A stretch of DNA of 64,000 nt from Cladocopium goreaui (taxonomy: Eukaryota > Sar > Dinophyceae > Suessiales > Symbiodiniaceae). Location: contig CAMXCT020001652.1 in NCBI GenBank assembly GCA_947184155.2, forward strand, positions 36,001-100,000, in the 5' to 3' direction. Positions 32,001-40,799 of the stretch are shown one piece after another. Each line of letters opens with the position of its first letter. Within the stretch, counting starts at the first letter, position 1. Both the position numbers and the translations under genes were made by a program. Under the pieces are notes generated by a model. The model had not been told where the DNA came from, made no database searches, and was given only the letters and a program-made list of their open reading frames with translations.

Positions 32001-33248
32001 GAGGTCGACTACAATGAAGGCGATGATGAGGAAATGGATCAGGAGGAGGAAACTCAACAGGAAGACGACGAAATCGTTGAAGAAGACGACGATGAAATGG
32101 ACGTCGAACCTGAAGATGAACCTTCTTCCAAACTTCCAGCATGGACTAAGAATCTTGAGAGCGGCAGCAAGGGTATGCCAGAAGACGGACTGATCAACAA
32201 TGATGTCTCCGAGGCCGCGGCTCACTTGTATGACAATGCCGTCATGTCAAAGGTCATCACAATGTTCAGGCTCTACTATAAACAGAGAGTCACTCTGACT
32301 CCAGAGGAGTACTATGAGATGATGACGGAAACCAAACGAGTCCGGCTGGACCTGGACGACTTCTGCCCCTACACAGGCGAAGACCAGGATGGCAACCTCA
32401 AGCGACCGACAGAGCTGGAGTTGGACGAGCTCTTTCAGGAGAAAGGGAAAAGGAACTCATGGTCAGAGGGAGAGAAGATGTACTCAGGACGACCAAGAAA
32501 CATGATGATGCCTGTCATCAAGACTTTGGAGATCTATGAAAAGATGATGGAATTTCTGGTATGCGCCGGGTACACTCCCGAGTCATTAGGTTTCCTCATG
32601 CCAATGAACCGAATGCAGGCTGATGCCCAAGGGAAGCAGGAGATGCGAGTGACCATCAGCAACTTCCTTCGACGACTGCTGAAAGGAACCTTTCCAGAAC
32701 ACGAATCATACACCTTCTTTCGCTCCGGGAGCCACGGCTTCCCCAACTGCATCGAACTCCCAGCTTTCTCGGTATATCTGAGTCTGAGGGAGAAGGAACA
32801 GAGAGTGGAATTACTCTTTGCCGCCCAACAATGTGGCATTCCTTTACCTCAAAACTTTGTCAGCAAGATGGCTTATGCTATTCAACTGGCTGAGGCCGAG
32901 GCGCAGAGGGGAAAGACCGAGATGAAAACGAAGATGGCTCCAACCCTTGGCGACGAAGTGGTGAGTGAAGTATTCAAAGCAGTCGGACATACTGCCGCTT
33001 CCAAGTTTGCCACCGCAGACGCGAAAGCCAAATCATCAGCACAACCTTCACAGAAACCTGAAGGCACTGGTTCAGCATCATCCTCATCGGCCAGCGCACC
33101 AAAGGCTAAGGCTATGCCGAGATCCCATGAACCATCAAAGGCACCGCCTGCGAAGCCCTCATCGCCGAAAGCTGCTCCGAAACGTGCGGCAGGATGGGAG
33201 AAATCTCCAACAACACCTCAATGGAAGAAAGTCCGCCGTGAGCAGTGA
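26052..33248 (+). CDS. ORF2 of the LTR element: 2,398-aa protein with CCHC knuckle and Tpt1/KptA-like RNA 2'-phosphotransferase domain
   Basis: An ATG at 26052 sits inside the last codons of ORF1, in the +1 frame; the same frame has a TAA at 26037. Residues 1-420 are mostly helical. A Gln/Pro/Ser-rich linker spans about 430-485. A Cys4 cluster follows (C971, C974, C993, C996). At 1331-1344 is a perfect retroviral-type zinc knuckle, C-x2-C-x4-H-x4-C (CLYCGSTKHGHLEC). Residues about 1527-1800 resemble Tpt1/KptA: an N-terminal lobe with LNRILRHN and DDAGWVPIEEVL, then the catalytic lobe with FHITKKTNLRSIWRQGLIPG (His1703), recalling the family's LRH and H-G-T...GL motifs. Tpt1 removes RNA 2'-phosphates using NAD+. 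A zinc ribbon (C1903, C1906, C1917, C1920), an acidic stretch (about 1938-2026) and a Pro/Lys-rich basic tail follow. No RT, RNase H, integrase or protease motif is seen. The frame is intact over 7.2 kb, implying selection or very recent insertion. Confidence 0.85.
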   Translation: MAGTDLVIPSAAKGISLLKSTLSLIQEKKQEHNLPAPFSTYEEANFRGYKDKDLDEWLDRVKISPPVVVALAFVMDRSGRAFVTHAIRLLMKMLSKVTNENELKMSATSFIDKGARLSKLVEGAARNPEEKSIMMMLCTFECAIRIDELWDTLKDHYTGQNSMINKEITVKDLRDKIANTSPTNLGSLNQTYPPYGSSCYQIRKRTNFEEIARRKWEKWSFEVMQREAPEPSEVEERIKYLVNIMYEESYSLGYALRRHNARATSSQGKTIIVQNVLEDWMSMSYDLSLERTAAVVHLQTILMISKMLHEWMTRLENFKSMSYLSGIIKTDLVRMKQAIDLRDDLWELGGYNIERADQGMFEEVEKRNRTFSCIRDYVTTTATTQMGQGATEVSHIDGWDIPLMPRDGRNPPSQPDHPGWDPSPIRMMNDKQQREADAQRAQQQQQQTGPSSSTAGGHDGYSSAAGSTPPPKAPPSKARPSTPPARKDWVIPRVPNGYLFRTSSMPDQRNSEFITSAWMDERDHFLLSIVQGPAAQAASTSGSAPWAQYLRRVTAYACMVFGVCNPGVVTEDTASTISEKDWLRCYSHIVRKYMLTRTGCYLSTAGMLMMLGHHDVNVANQSDLGRIKKMITNPLACRIIEAPNGPRDHDMLAGDFRAGTTILITDLMFRVGTQSGTHGIQMGLADMGWESVEVFKIHDSESERPLQQFLDTLDKVKQHLSTDAVDDGQITVHLWLSLQFLHEQKPPHCVMLENDFKNQFVKGVLDLDQVTSRPLMVAINNDSMFNGMDSVTSRIADELIEKMRLQGILVTSDQRMWRSMYSQFGKQYPILSTTKKGTLGKTAIWSVIEKNLFRQRVFLMCATNREYVSVLNEGAFKPDESGINTKVLEDMTGPTEAFRIASGEMTPGDYANDDTTIFQRGPGTAVNRFTKDKRFKTSWVEPVVGTHELEPVVSDRCMWFTIDKENSDILCGSCRNAATMDEVETCQSRPTHCINCSANTQDHYKRSAPTLEARKSVLLLAARLKVAFEDLGVDIVDINQGFQTWLTFTASSLISNASLAYGEHLMKSLSHMGGVRISKRQALEIFRNGRGKQFSIYRERVFDEVAKKWLLIYRVTKDCGNVAYKDFFEKVAVPEVKERNEIFGFSRASAEKTGGIIEFWLGVLDVANMAKGVVDVFNASVDPAEYLNGLEKALAQFTSTSRTSSTINDKRRGSFECTLQTAEAERVMKLIHAIPGYDSLANFCCLTEWEKDQVFSHYRRKNNITGDDASMGADADAKPGDESSAHPGEEEADEPANDPTDVVRDSEISGKQQLLDALGKLFTVSEDVNVCLYCGSTKHGHLECEHEKRDEVRKVLKAVRASLEADSPTSDDVDMEPPEHKKDGSGATEGSGQTDEPTKPRFSEHQWYDNIRTMSEVGDLDEYGRFCIEGRDVTKLGPQNVVDLNEVIRDAIVRGGGDTWSVPDFMASYSDNNIRKIFYKRVEAPQDGFLKIIPTTGAHFFNCSYFGGVEYAANYRFETGNRLDAYEDKVSTSLNRILRHNVGKVSEQQSLSCDDAGWVPIEEVLKCESIWRHEYARWPHVFLAPKGRANDQSAWNVNEANYRMTLLFKIMFHCTRYGRRVREQVLAFGINKDIDRSSLTCIDNKVEADTHIPDEGLLLYPVAVRAPTGHKEGSSRDDVSLLSSLLSHPIAPNTILSLPVCFHITKKTNLRSIWRQGLIPGGLGEGHRMFTFFNPYVPWDHRSWTITKSVDTRKGDYICLFIPTETLMVEYGGRLTDSGQIVSPKIIPFSAIKGGWIQDPKDQYNKTWLRLFVPSGDDQVVRSGTIKSRTVATKESILRVASQCIDAEDQPYDETAMDAMNIVNQFKNNLIEPGGQEQYLARIKLIDYIVERKKVQTSGCRHCPHCLNETPTKLAVCLVCWTELESCGIRPYRLQAPEDDEDEATKKELDEEVRRQEESLFKDTVNQAQENVSESNDYGFNPDEVDYNEGDDEEMDQEEETQQEDDEIVEEDDDEMDVEPEDEPSSKLPAWTKNLESGSKGMPEDGLINNDVSEAAAHLYDNAVMSKVITMFRLYYKQRVTLTPEEYYEMMTETKRVRLDLDDFCPYTGEDQDGNLKRPTELELDELFQEKGKRNSWSEGEKMYSGRPRNMMMPVIKTLEIYEKMMEFLVCAGYTPESLGFLMPMNRMQADAQGKQEMRVTISNFLRRLLKGTFPEHESYTFFRSGSHGFPNCIELPAFSVYLSLREKEQRVELLFAAQQCGIPLPQNFVSKMAYAIQLAEAEAQRGKTEMKTKMAPTLGDEVVSEVFKAVGHTAASKFATADAKAKSSAQPSQKPEGTGSASSSSASAPKAKAMPRSHEPSKAPPAKPSSPKAAPKRAAGWEKSPTTPQWKKVRREQ

Positions 33249-33743
33249 ACCCATTACCTCTGTCCGTCAAAATGATCACTGGACTATGAGATGTGTATCG
33301 TCTTTGTGAACAGATGATCAGGAAAAGACCAACTGAGTGGACTCTGAGCGAGGCAGTAGACTAATTCGCTTAGGTTCAAGACTTTTGATATTCCCAATCT
33401 GCACGAATTCTGCACTGTGCACGTGAATTCGTTAGTTAGCATTGTAAATCTTTAGTAGCGAAGCGATCCATTTCTCCCGACGGGTGAGTGGCATGCCTAG
33501 CAAACGTAGAAAAGTAGATGTTAGCTAGCAATAATTCGCGTTGTACAGCTTGATGAAGCGCCGATGCATCGGCTGCCAGAGAGTAGGCGAACCCTGAACC
33601 ATTATTCCCGTCGGGCATGTGGGGAAGGGGGAGCCGAATGGCATGTTTTATGTACATAGGCGTAATTCGAGTAGCAGAACAAATCCAATTCAAAGTTCCC
33701 TCTCTCGTGTCCGTGGTTCGAAGAATACCACGGGCATGGGGGG
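33249..33743 (+). other. 3' untranslated region and polypurine tract of the LTR element
   Basis: These 495 bp contain no gene. The last bases before the LTR read CATGGGGGG, a purine-rich run suited to second-strand priming. TTCTCCCGACGGGTGAGTGG (33474-33493) echoes the leader sequence at 24749-24767, and ATTCCCGTCGGGCATG lies near 33603. Confidence 0.6.
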
Positions 33744-33927
33744 TGTCAAAGGGAACGTAGTAAAAGCATACAAACAATTCATGCATGGGACGCCACTATG
33801 GCTCAAGACCCCACGCGTGAGCAAAATAAGCGTTCGCCGTCCGCCATGATTAACGGGTCCGGGAACTACCAGTGAAACAGGTACCACTTGAACTATAACA
33901 TCCGGAACAAGGATTCATTTGTTCACA
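33744..33927 (+). repeat. 3' long terminal repeat (184 bp)
   Basis: Same length as the 5' LTR, with one substitution (C at 33831 for T at 24632). The LTRs of a new insertion are identical, so one mismatch in 184 bp indicates a young copy. The spliced-leader-like 16-mer is at 33792-33807. It is followed by the ATATG target duplication. Confidence 0.93.
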
Positions 33928-34225
33928 ATATGTATATATATATGTATATATATGTATATATATACATAATTATATATACACATAATTATATATATATATA
34001 CATATAATTATATATATACATATAATTATATATATATACATATAATTATATATATACATATAATTATATACATATATGGACATATATGAGCATATATATA
34101 TATAGTTTTTGAATTATATATAAAGATATCTATAAATGTATTAATACATTTTTATTGTTAAATATATACGCACCATATATGTATATATATATATATACAT
34201 ACACACACACATACACATACATATC
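33928..34225. repeat. AT-rich microsatellite, right half of the insertion target
   Basis: ATATGTATATATAT-type repeats run for about 280 bp and then grade into a short CA run at 34199-34215. The left half of the same tract ends at 24544. The short Met/Tyr/Ile frames here are compositional. Confidence 0.85.
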
Positions 34226-34229
34226 TCTT

Positions 34230-34840
34230 GCCGTGATCATCATCCACACCTATCCATCCAGACAGCTATCAGCCTATACACTACATTGGCAGTTTGTCGT
34301 CCCATCACCAAGGCCAGGGCTGAGCATCTGTCGAAACAGGTCGCTCGCAGTGCGAAGTTTGTGTAGATATTCTATGTTTCTTATGTCATGTCTATGTACA
34401 AACCTATGTGCCTATAGTAAAGAACTGAATAGAAAAAATCTTGTGCACATATTATAAATGTAATCGTGGACAGAAACTAGTCACGAGCCATCTACTGAGT
34501 CCAATGATCATCTTTGGAGAGGTTGACATTCGAAGGCAGGACACACGCACAACTTCTCTGACCTGTCGCAGCCACATCAACGGCAAAGAACGGGAAACAC
34601 TGGGCGAGGACATTCCCATTTTTGTTGGCAGCGCCACGCGCTATGCCCTAGACCAAAATCAGGGACGCTCATGGGGACTGGCTGGGCTGGTCCAGAGAAT
34701 TTTGATCATTTTTCCACGATTTTTTGACAAGAAAAGGCAGTTGAAACACGGTGGAAAGAAGTGACGCAGTTGAAGTTCAGCTCAGTTGAATCAGTTGAAG
34801 TTGAGCCCCAGCACCCGCAGTGCGGTAAAGAAACTGCCCC
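34230..34840. other. Stretch with no recognisable gene
   Basis: A frame of 107 codons at 34441-34764 has no start context, family resemblance or splice support. Nothing else stands out. Confidence 0.5.
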
Positions 34841-34843
34841 AAA

Positions 34844-34906
34844 GCCATGGGCCGACGACATACCGTGCTGCTACAAAGTAGTGGCCGTGCGTTGGGGTTG
34901 GGGGTA
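34844..34906 (+). CDS. RCC1-like repeat exon 1 (degenerate)
   Basis: Reads GRRHTVLLQSSGRALGLG, which fits the core of an RCC1 blade (G-x-x-H-T-V-L-L-x-S-x-G-x-A). An AAAG precedes it. The Asp of the usual SDG is lost (SSG), so this repeat may be decayed. RCC1 blades form beta-propellers that act in protein-protein contacts, often in ubiquitin ligases or GTPase regulators; which of these applies here is unknown. Confidence 0.45.
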
Positions 34907-35540
34907 CGGAGCTCAGTAGCCATGGTTGACAAGCTTTAAAAAAGGAAAGTATAGTCTCCGTCACTTTGCTGGTGTGCACCCCGTCTATGTCATATCCATG
35001 TTTTCCTTGAACTGTTACATCAGACTCTATGATCCATTCGGAATGAAGTGACAATTTCTTATTGGCTATCAATGTCTATGGTAAATATCCACGACTAAAG
35101 TGCAGCTGATATTTTCTTGTAGATGCCAGCCCCTTATTTACAGGGAACCAGGGAAGCGCCTCCAACGCTCCCAAGGCGAATAAGCACGGCCAGTGCAACA
35201 TTCCTGAAATACCCAGCAACCTGGACTATGTACAGGCCCGATCTACTTGTATTGGAGTGGGAGGTTTAAAGGCAGGACTTTGCAGCTGCGCACCTAAAAA
35301 TTGTGGGTAACTCAGGACCCAACCTGATTCGCATATTCTGTTTAAAGAGGTACAGGCAGAGTCAAGAAATCCAGAAACACCATGAGTGGTCTTTGCATCC
35401 CCCAGGATATCCTCAATTCTTTTCACCAGTATACGGCATTTTTGCAAGTTTGGGGCTATGTTCCTCAATGGCAACCTCATGGCAGATCTCACCCTTCACG
35501 ATCCCCCGGCTGTGTCAAGTTGCCCGGGTTGGTCCAGAGC

Positions 35541-35630
35541 CGCAAGGTCGCCACAGGCACGGCACACAGTGTTCTGCTGAGAAGCGATGGCCGGGTCGTG
35601 GCCTGTGGTGACAATCGGGCAGGGAAGCCC
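35541..35630 (+). CDS. RCC1-like repeat exon 2
   Basis: Reads KVATGTAHSVLLRSDGRVVA followed by CGDN, a well preserved RCC1 blade core. The frame continues open to 35834, but the text after GDNRAGKPSW no longer looks like a blade, so a donor is probably near 35630. The frame is open upstream to 35382 as well. Confidence 0.65.
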
Positions 35631-36284
35631 AGCTGGGAGCGTCCCTTTCTTGGAGGCGTTTCAGGAGGTGGTTTCATGGGGGAAGGGATTAGGATTTTGA
35701 TTGTGAGTGTTCTTTCAGAGGTAGAAAATGATGGGAATCCATCAAGACTGTGTGAAAGGCCTACTTTGGAGAGTGTCCAAAGCTTGCTGCCAAGGCCGGG
35801 CAATGCGATGTTCCGCTGCTCGAAGATGGCTTAGAGTGGCTTGGATAGGCCGAGGATGTTATCAGGACGTGAATGGAGTAGATATAGGGTACCATTGAGG
35901 GTTTGAAGGCATTTAGTTGGGGATAGCGGGGTTACAGCGGACAGAACGCGAATCCAGGAGCAGGGGCTGGAACCAATCCCATCTGGGGCTGGACCCTTTT
36001 CAGATGGCTGGGAAAAGAAACCACTTTACGGGAAGATCATTCCATATGGATCCCTCCAGGAGGTAATCCGAGCACGGCATGTTCACCACTTGGGCCAAAG
36101 TACATCCCTGGATGACGTTGAAGCATGGGATTATACTACGTGGTTGGAGAGTATGGACGATTTCCATATTATTGATGCTTAGTTACTACGATGATCGGTC
36201 TAATGAGTCTAATTTCAGGATACTGGACACGAATTCTCAACCAACCAGTACAGGATGAGCGGCGCAAGCCGCCGCATGCTCCAG

Positions 36285-36362
36285 GTATGTGCAAGTCTCT
36301 GCCGGGGGCAATCATACTTTGCTTCTGCGCAGTGATGGCAAGGCGTTGATGATTGGAGACAT
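36285..36362 (+). CDS. RCC1-like repeat exon 3
   Basis: An acceptor CTCCAG ends at 36284. The exon reads YVQVSAGGNHTLLLRSDGKA then LMIGD, an intact RCC1 blade start. The partial codon after the AG fits the ...GLRY|VQVSAG junction suggested by the exon at 40431. Confidence 0.7.
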
Positions 36363-36753
36363 CTGGCCGTTCCGAGTGCCTTGGCAGTGGGGCTGCAGTG
36401 GGGCAGGCTTGTAGCACGATGATCTTCATATTGGTGCCTTGTCCTAGGACTTTCCGGAACCAGAGGGAGGAGAAAAGATCGCTCAGGTCGACACAGGCCC
36501 TGGCTTGTCATGGCAGCTTCATGCTCGAGCACACACATGAAATTTGTTTGTCAAACGAAGAAGGGTGTGTTCAAACATGGTGTATGTCCTCATTAATTTC
36601 CTCTACTTAGACTCTATTTGAAGATAGAAATGATATTATATATTATACATACGGAATATATATATATATAAGCTATAAACTGCTTTGCTGGACTTCTTTG
36701 GGTCTTTGAGCGGGGATGTTTTGTGATGGCTTGGCCTTTTTTAGTTGATCCAG

Positions 36754-36847
36754 GTTTGTTTCACTCAGTGGTGCTGACCAGCAATGGCAACTCATACGTG
36801 CGCCTTGGCAGCGAGGCAGCTAGCGGCCACCTGGGATGTGGCCTTAG
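36754..36847 (+). CDS. RCC1-like repeat exon 4 (diverged)
   Basis: Follows the acceptor GATCCAG and reads FHSVVLTSNGNSYVRLGSEA. The pattern H-S-V-V-L-x-S-x-G matches an RCC1 blade with the Asp changed to Asn. A GT at 36848 could be the donor. Less certain than exons 2, 3 and 5. Confidence 0.5.
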
Positions 36848-37590
36848 GTCATGGCATCATTGAACCATCCACTTCTTGGGAGGCAGTTTTGACCGATACT
36901 CTTTTTTCGGCACGAGATACTGAGATTCCTGCATCCTGAAACTCAATCAGGAGGGTATCATGAGGTTTTGGATCTGTGAACATCTTAAAAAAGCAACCCG
37001 ATCTTGGATTTGCTGCAAACTTACCGACCCTGACTTGCCACTTCAAACTGATCAGCGCAAGGGCTGTGGGGCCAGATTCCATCTTAGTTGAACAGTAGGT
37101 TTTTTTCTCCCTTTGAATGATCCAGCCCAGAACCCAAACATATTTTCTTCCTACCAAAAAAGCTGGTAGTGGTGGATGTTAATCCCCCAGATGAAATCTG
37201 TGAAATCCACATATTCTTCACAGTCAGATCCATATTTTGGATGGTCAAATCCATATATTTCTGAGGTTGAAATCCCAATTTTTCTGGGTACAAATTCACC
37301 ACGTGATGGTTTCCGGAAAAATCAGGGTATCCCCAGTTATCATTCATTTTTTTCCATGGATTTTCCATGAAATAAACCCGCCAGCTTTTGGGGTATCCCC
37401 GATTTTTCACCACGACGACTGTTCCGAAAGTCCCTAGGAGAGCGGACAACGAGGCGCACGAGCTGACTGTCCCGCCCATCGAGAGCAGCCGCAGGCGGGA
37501 AACCGCAAAATCATCCAAGATTGCTATAGATATTTAGTATTATTTAGTATTTTAAGATATGAATTAAGCCATTGGGTTTCCGCGATCTAT

Positions 37591-37698
37591 GGAGGTTTCC
37601 GAAGTCATGGGGGTACCCCAATAGCTGGATGGTTTAGAATGAAAAAATCATGTATAAATGGATGATTTAGGAGTACCCCCAAGACTTAGAAAGCCTCC
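37591..37698. mobile_element. MITE, about 108 bp, copy 2
   Basis: GGAGGTTTCC...GGGGGTACCCC on the left faces GGAGTACCCCC...AAGCCTCC on the right. Terminal words are diverged from copy 1 and no target duplication is clear. It lies between RCC1-like exons. Confidence 0.65.
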
Positions 37699-38521
37699 AC
37701 TTCTTGGAAAAAGAAAGAAGTCAACTTTCGAAGTCTAAGATTTTTCGCTGCATTTTCTGAGCATTGAAACTTTCAGCCACATGTTGTTGTTTTTCTTGGT
37801 GGCATCATAGACATTCTATCACTGGTAGATCATTAAAGATCAACATCACCTCGATTGTGGCATGCCAATATTTCCTTTTTCTCAATTTGTTGGGTATGTT
37901 GTGATCAGTTCTTTGAAAAACTCATTATGCAAAGTCTTGGTCAAGCCAAGCCACGGATGGCTAAATAGTGTATGGTTTATGGCAGGTATAGTGCTTTTCC
38001 AGTCGCCAGTGCACACAGTCCATTAATGAACATGAAATAAGATTGTTGACCAAATACCATGGCAGATACACATTCAAGTATGACCTAAACTTTTTTAAAC
38101 ATCCCGCTTGGAAACATCCAAGTATGGCAAAAAGTGTGGGTGTGTCTCCAGCATGACGTATATACAAATGGAACAAATTGCTTTATTGGAAGCCAGTTTT
38201 GAGCAATACCCCACTTGACCCCATCCTGATTCCACTTTCTTGGTCTTCGGATGAAAGGTACTTAAAAACAAATTATTCCCCAAAATATCTGGTGATTCAT
38301 TCTCTTATCGGCTATCCAGATCCATCCAAATTCAGCATTTCTTGGTTATATAAGTTGTATCCCCATTATATCCCCATAAAACACCCCCTTGTTTCAGGAT
38401 GATAACTTGATAACTATATTTTTCCACGAAGTGCTGCAATGCGAGACCCCCCCCAGTTCTAAGTTGGTTTACAAAACCCATTAACTATAGTTATGTATAT
38501 ATATATATCAGTTGTATATAT

Positions 38522-38550
38522 GGAGGTTTCCTAAAATGGGGGTATCCCCA
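38522..38550. mobile_element. MITE terminal repeat only (half copy)
   Basis: GGAGGTTTCCTAAAATGGGG plus GTATCCCC is the left terminus of the MITE family, but the right half is missing. It ends about 30 bp before an RCC1-like exon, so it lies in the acceptor region of an intron. Confidence 0.55.
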
Positions 38551-38582
38551 TAGATGGAACCCCCCACTTGGGCATCCCCAAG

Positions 38583-38693
38583 CGATCCGAGGTACGCCTC
38601 CGTCTCTGCCGGAGACTTCCACATCGTGTGGTTGCGAGATGACGGTCGAGTAGTAGCTGCTGGCGATAACCGATATGGCCAGTACCTGGGACT
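38583..38693 (+). CDS. RCC1-like repeat exon 5
   Basis: Reads DPRYASVSAGDFHIVWLRDD then GRVVAAGDNRYGQYLGL. This is the most complete blade in the window, including the AGDNRYGQ turn. It follows a CCCCAAG acceptor-like sequence and ends at a canonical donor GTGAGC (38694). Confidence 0.75.
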
Positions 38694-39591
38694 GTGAGCT
38701 TTGGGGAGATCTGGTTTGGAAAAACCCATGGAAAACCCCAAATCCAGTGGTTTATCATTATTTCCCCATAAAAATTGACATCATTTTCAGCCCATATGAT
38801 ATCATATGGCTTCAAAATTCGATTCCCAACATTCTGCAAAAAGGAATCTCTGTGGATGCGTTGAGATTCCTGACACGTGGGTCCTTAGGCCCTTGGGCTC
38901 TGAAGGTTCTTATCGGGAACTTCAAGCAGCCTCCCATGAGTTGTGAGTCGATGGGAACCCCAAGTCATCCAAGTCCTGACTGCTGGGTGCGATATGTGAT
39001 CTACCAAGAAGATCCAAGAAGCACAGGGTGGGATGATTCGTGTGGGATCTACCAATGCCACGTTTTCCATCCCCAAGCCATCACCATCTTTATGTGTGAG
39101 ATTTCATTCCATAACCATCCCCGCTCATGGTAGGTTTATGGCATTGGGTTGCCCGCAGTACTACTGTTGGTAGTTAATGGGTAAACATCCCAAGGCAACT
39201 TGTTCTGTCGATATTAGGATAGCAAGGGCGCTCCAACCGTCTCAACGATCACATTTGCTCAGTAGAGGTGAACAGAAGCCCAACAGCTTAGCAGAAACCG
39301 GCCCCACACACTCTTGTAGACAGTTGATTAAATGCCAAGATATATTATACCTACAAGATATTACACGTCATATATTTCATATTTGCACGCAGATCTAACC
39401 TTTTACTCTTTTCGAGGGTAGTGTCTTGCAGAACTTTCTTGCCGCCGCTTGAAGGTGCAGCATACCCTACTTGGAGGAGGGCGTAGAATATACCCAGGAT
39501 TGGTGGATTGGGAAGGGAGGCTGCTTCGAAAAAAATCAAAATGGTAGAAACTGTCAGACATGACATACACTTACCATGAATTATCAACCAG

Positions 39592-39646
39592 GATGATGAT
39601 GATGATGATGAGGAGGACGATGATTATTATTATGATGATGATGACG

Positions 39647-39678
<32 letters not shown>

Positions 39679-39705
39679 ATGATGACGACGACGATGACGA
39701 TGATC
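39592..39705. repeat. GAT microsatellite
   Basis: About 110 bp of GATGATGAT with GAC and TAT interruptions. Its minus strand gives a His/Ser-rich frame that is not treated as a gene. Confidence 0.85.
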
Positions 39706-40021
39706 TGACGTTTGAACGAGGTATTTTGTTGTCAGGCGAATTAATTCCTATTCCCAGCATTGTCAGCAAACACACCAGACAGAAGCAGGCTTGGTCCTGA
39801 ATATCAATAACATGGTGTATGTATAGATATGGAGTGCATACCGATAGTGATCATGATGATTCATGATGTCTATTTATCCAATGATAGCGGTCCCTCAACA
39901 GATGGACATTTTTTTGTCACCTCCAAATTAGGAGGGAATCACTTTTCTACACATCCTATGACATCCTATGAAACTCCAGGGCCATCAGGCGGCCATCAGT
40001 ACCTTTGGCCGCCGGCGGCAG

Positions 40022-40092
40022 GTCTCTGCCGGTGGATTACATACGGTTCTCCTCCGAAGCGATGGGCATGCCCTATGTGTGGGCAACAATCG
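40022..40092 (+). CDS. RCC1-like repeat exon 6
   Basis: Begins right after GGCGGCAG and reads VSAGGLHTVLLRSDGHALCV then GNNR. A clean RCC1 blade. The right border is inferred where blade similarity stops, near CAATCG|GTTCC. Confidence 0.75.
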
Positions 40093-40430
40093 GTTCCTGG
40101 CACAAGCATTTGGGTCGGAGCATTTGGATCCATAACCGGGTTAGTCCCTGACAATTGTCCATCTTTTTCAATATGTTTTTTTGGTTATCGCATTTCTGGA
40201 CAAACACATTATACACATTATACACACTACACAATTTCTCATAATCATAGAATGAGATACAATGGTGAGTAAGATGATGGACACATACCAGCAAGGATTG
40301 GACATAGCACGCAACAACTTAGGCTTAGTCATGTCCTTTTCGCATTGGTTGATGAATAAAGAGGGAATACTCCATTGGTTTCACAACGGCTGATGTTGTG
40401 CGATCCGTCGTCCGGACACCGCCCGCTGAG

Positions 40431-40476
40431 GTGTGGACAGTGCAACATTCCAGCACTTCCTGTTGGTTTGAGATAT
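40431..40476 (+). CDS. RCC1-like repeat exon 7, linker part
   Basis: After CGCTGAG the frame reads CGQCNIPALPVGLRYE. GQCNIPALP is the inter-blade linker of dinoflagellate RCC1-like proteins, and it would precede a VSAG-type exon. The donor is unclear. Confidence 0.65.
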
Positions 40477-40710
40477 GAGCCTCTGGCCGCAATGGATCAA
40501 CTGGTGCGACGCTTACGGTTCGGGGCCACGAAGAATGTTGTTTGCGACATTCCCGGAAGGGGATTCTGATGAGATTGATGAGAATGATAATGATGATACT
40601 ATAACAAGCAAAAGTACTCTTCCTTCTTCTCAGGACAAACATCCGCATTCATTTTCAGATCCAAATCCAATTCCAATTCCTGTCCGAAGTCTTGGGCGTC
40701 TTGCACTAAG

Positions 40711-40778
40711 GAAGACATTTCGGCAGGTGCTGTGCACACAGTGCTGCTTCGTAGCGACTCCCAGGTGTGGAATGTGGG
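40711..40778 (+). CDS. RCC1-like repeat exon 8
   Basis: After CACTAAG the frame reads EDISAGAVHTVLLRSDSQVW then NVG. A blade with SDG changed to SDS. The frame stays open beyond, but similarity ends near 40778. Confidence 0.65.
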
Positions 40779-40799
40779 GATGTCATCCGCTGCCGGTTT

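Larger units (their letters stand above)
24545..33927 (+). mobile_element. Complete LTR retroelement without visible polymerase, carrying a Tpt1/KptA-like gene
   Basis: The element is 9,383 bp. It has two 184-bp direct terminal repeats beginning TG and ending CA that differ at one position (T/C at 24632 versus 33831). It is flanked by the 5-bp duplication ATATG (24540-24544 and 33928-33932), and a purine-rich run lies just before the 3' LTR. These are hallmarks of integrase-mediated LTR retrotransposon insertion. It contains two long intact ORFs in different frames overlapping by 14 nt, leader 119 bp, 3' untranslated region 495 bp. Neither ORF shows RT (no YxDD box), RNase H, integrase or protease motifs, so it is probably mobilised in trans by another element. 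The insertion site is an AT microsatellite. Intact ORFs and near-identical LTRs point to recent movement. Confidence 0.9.
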
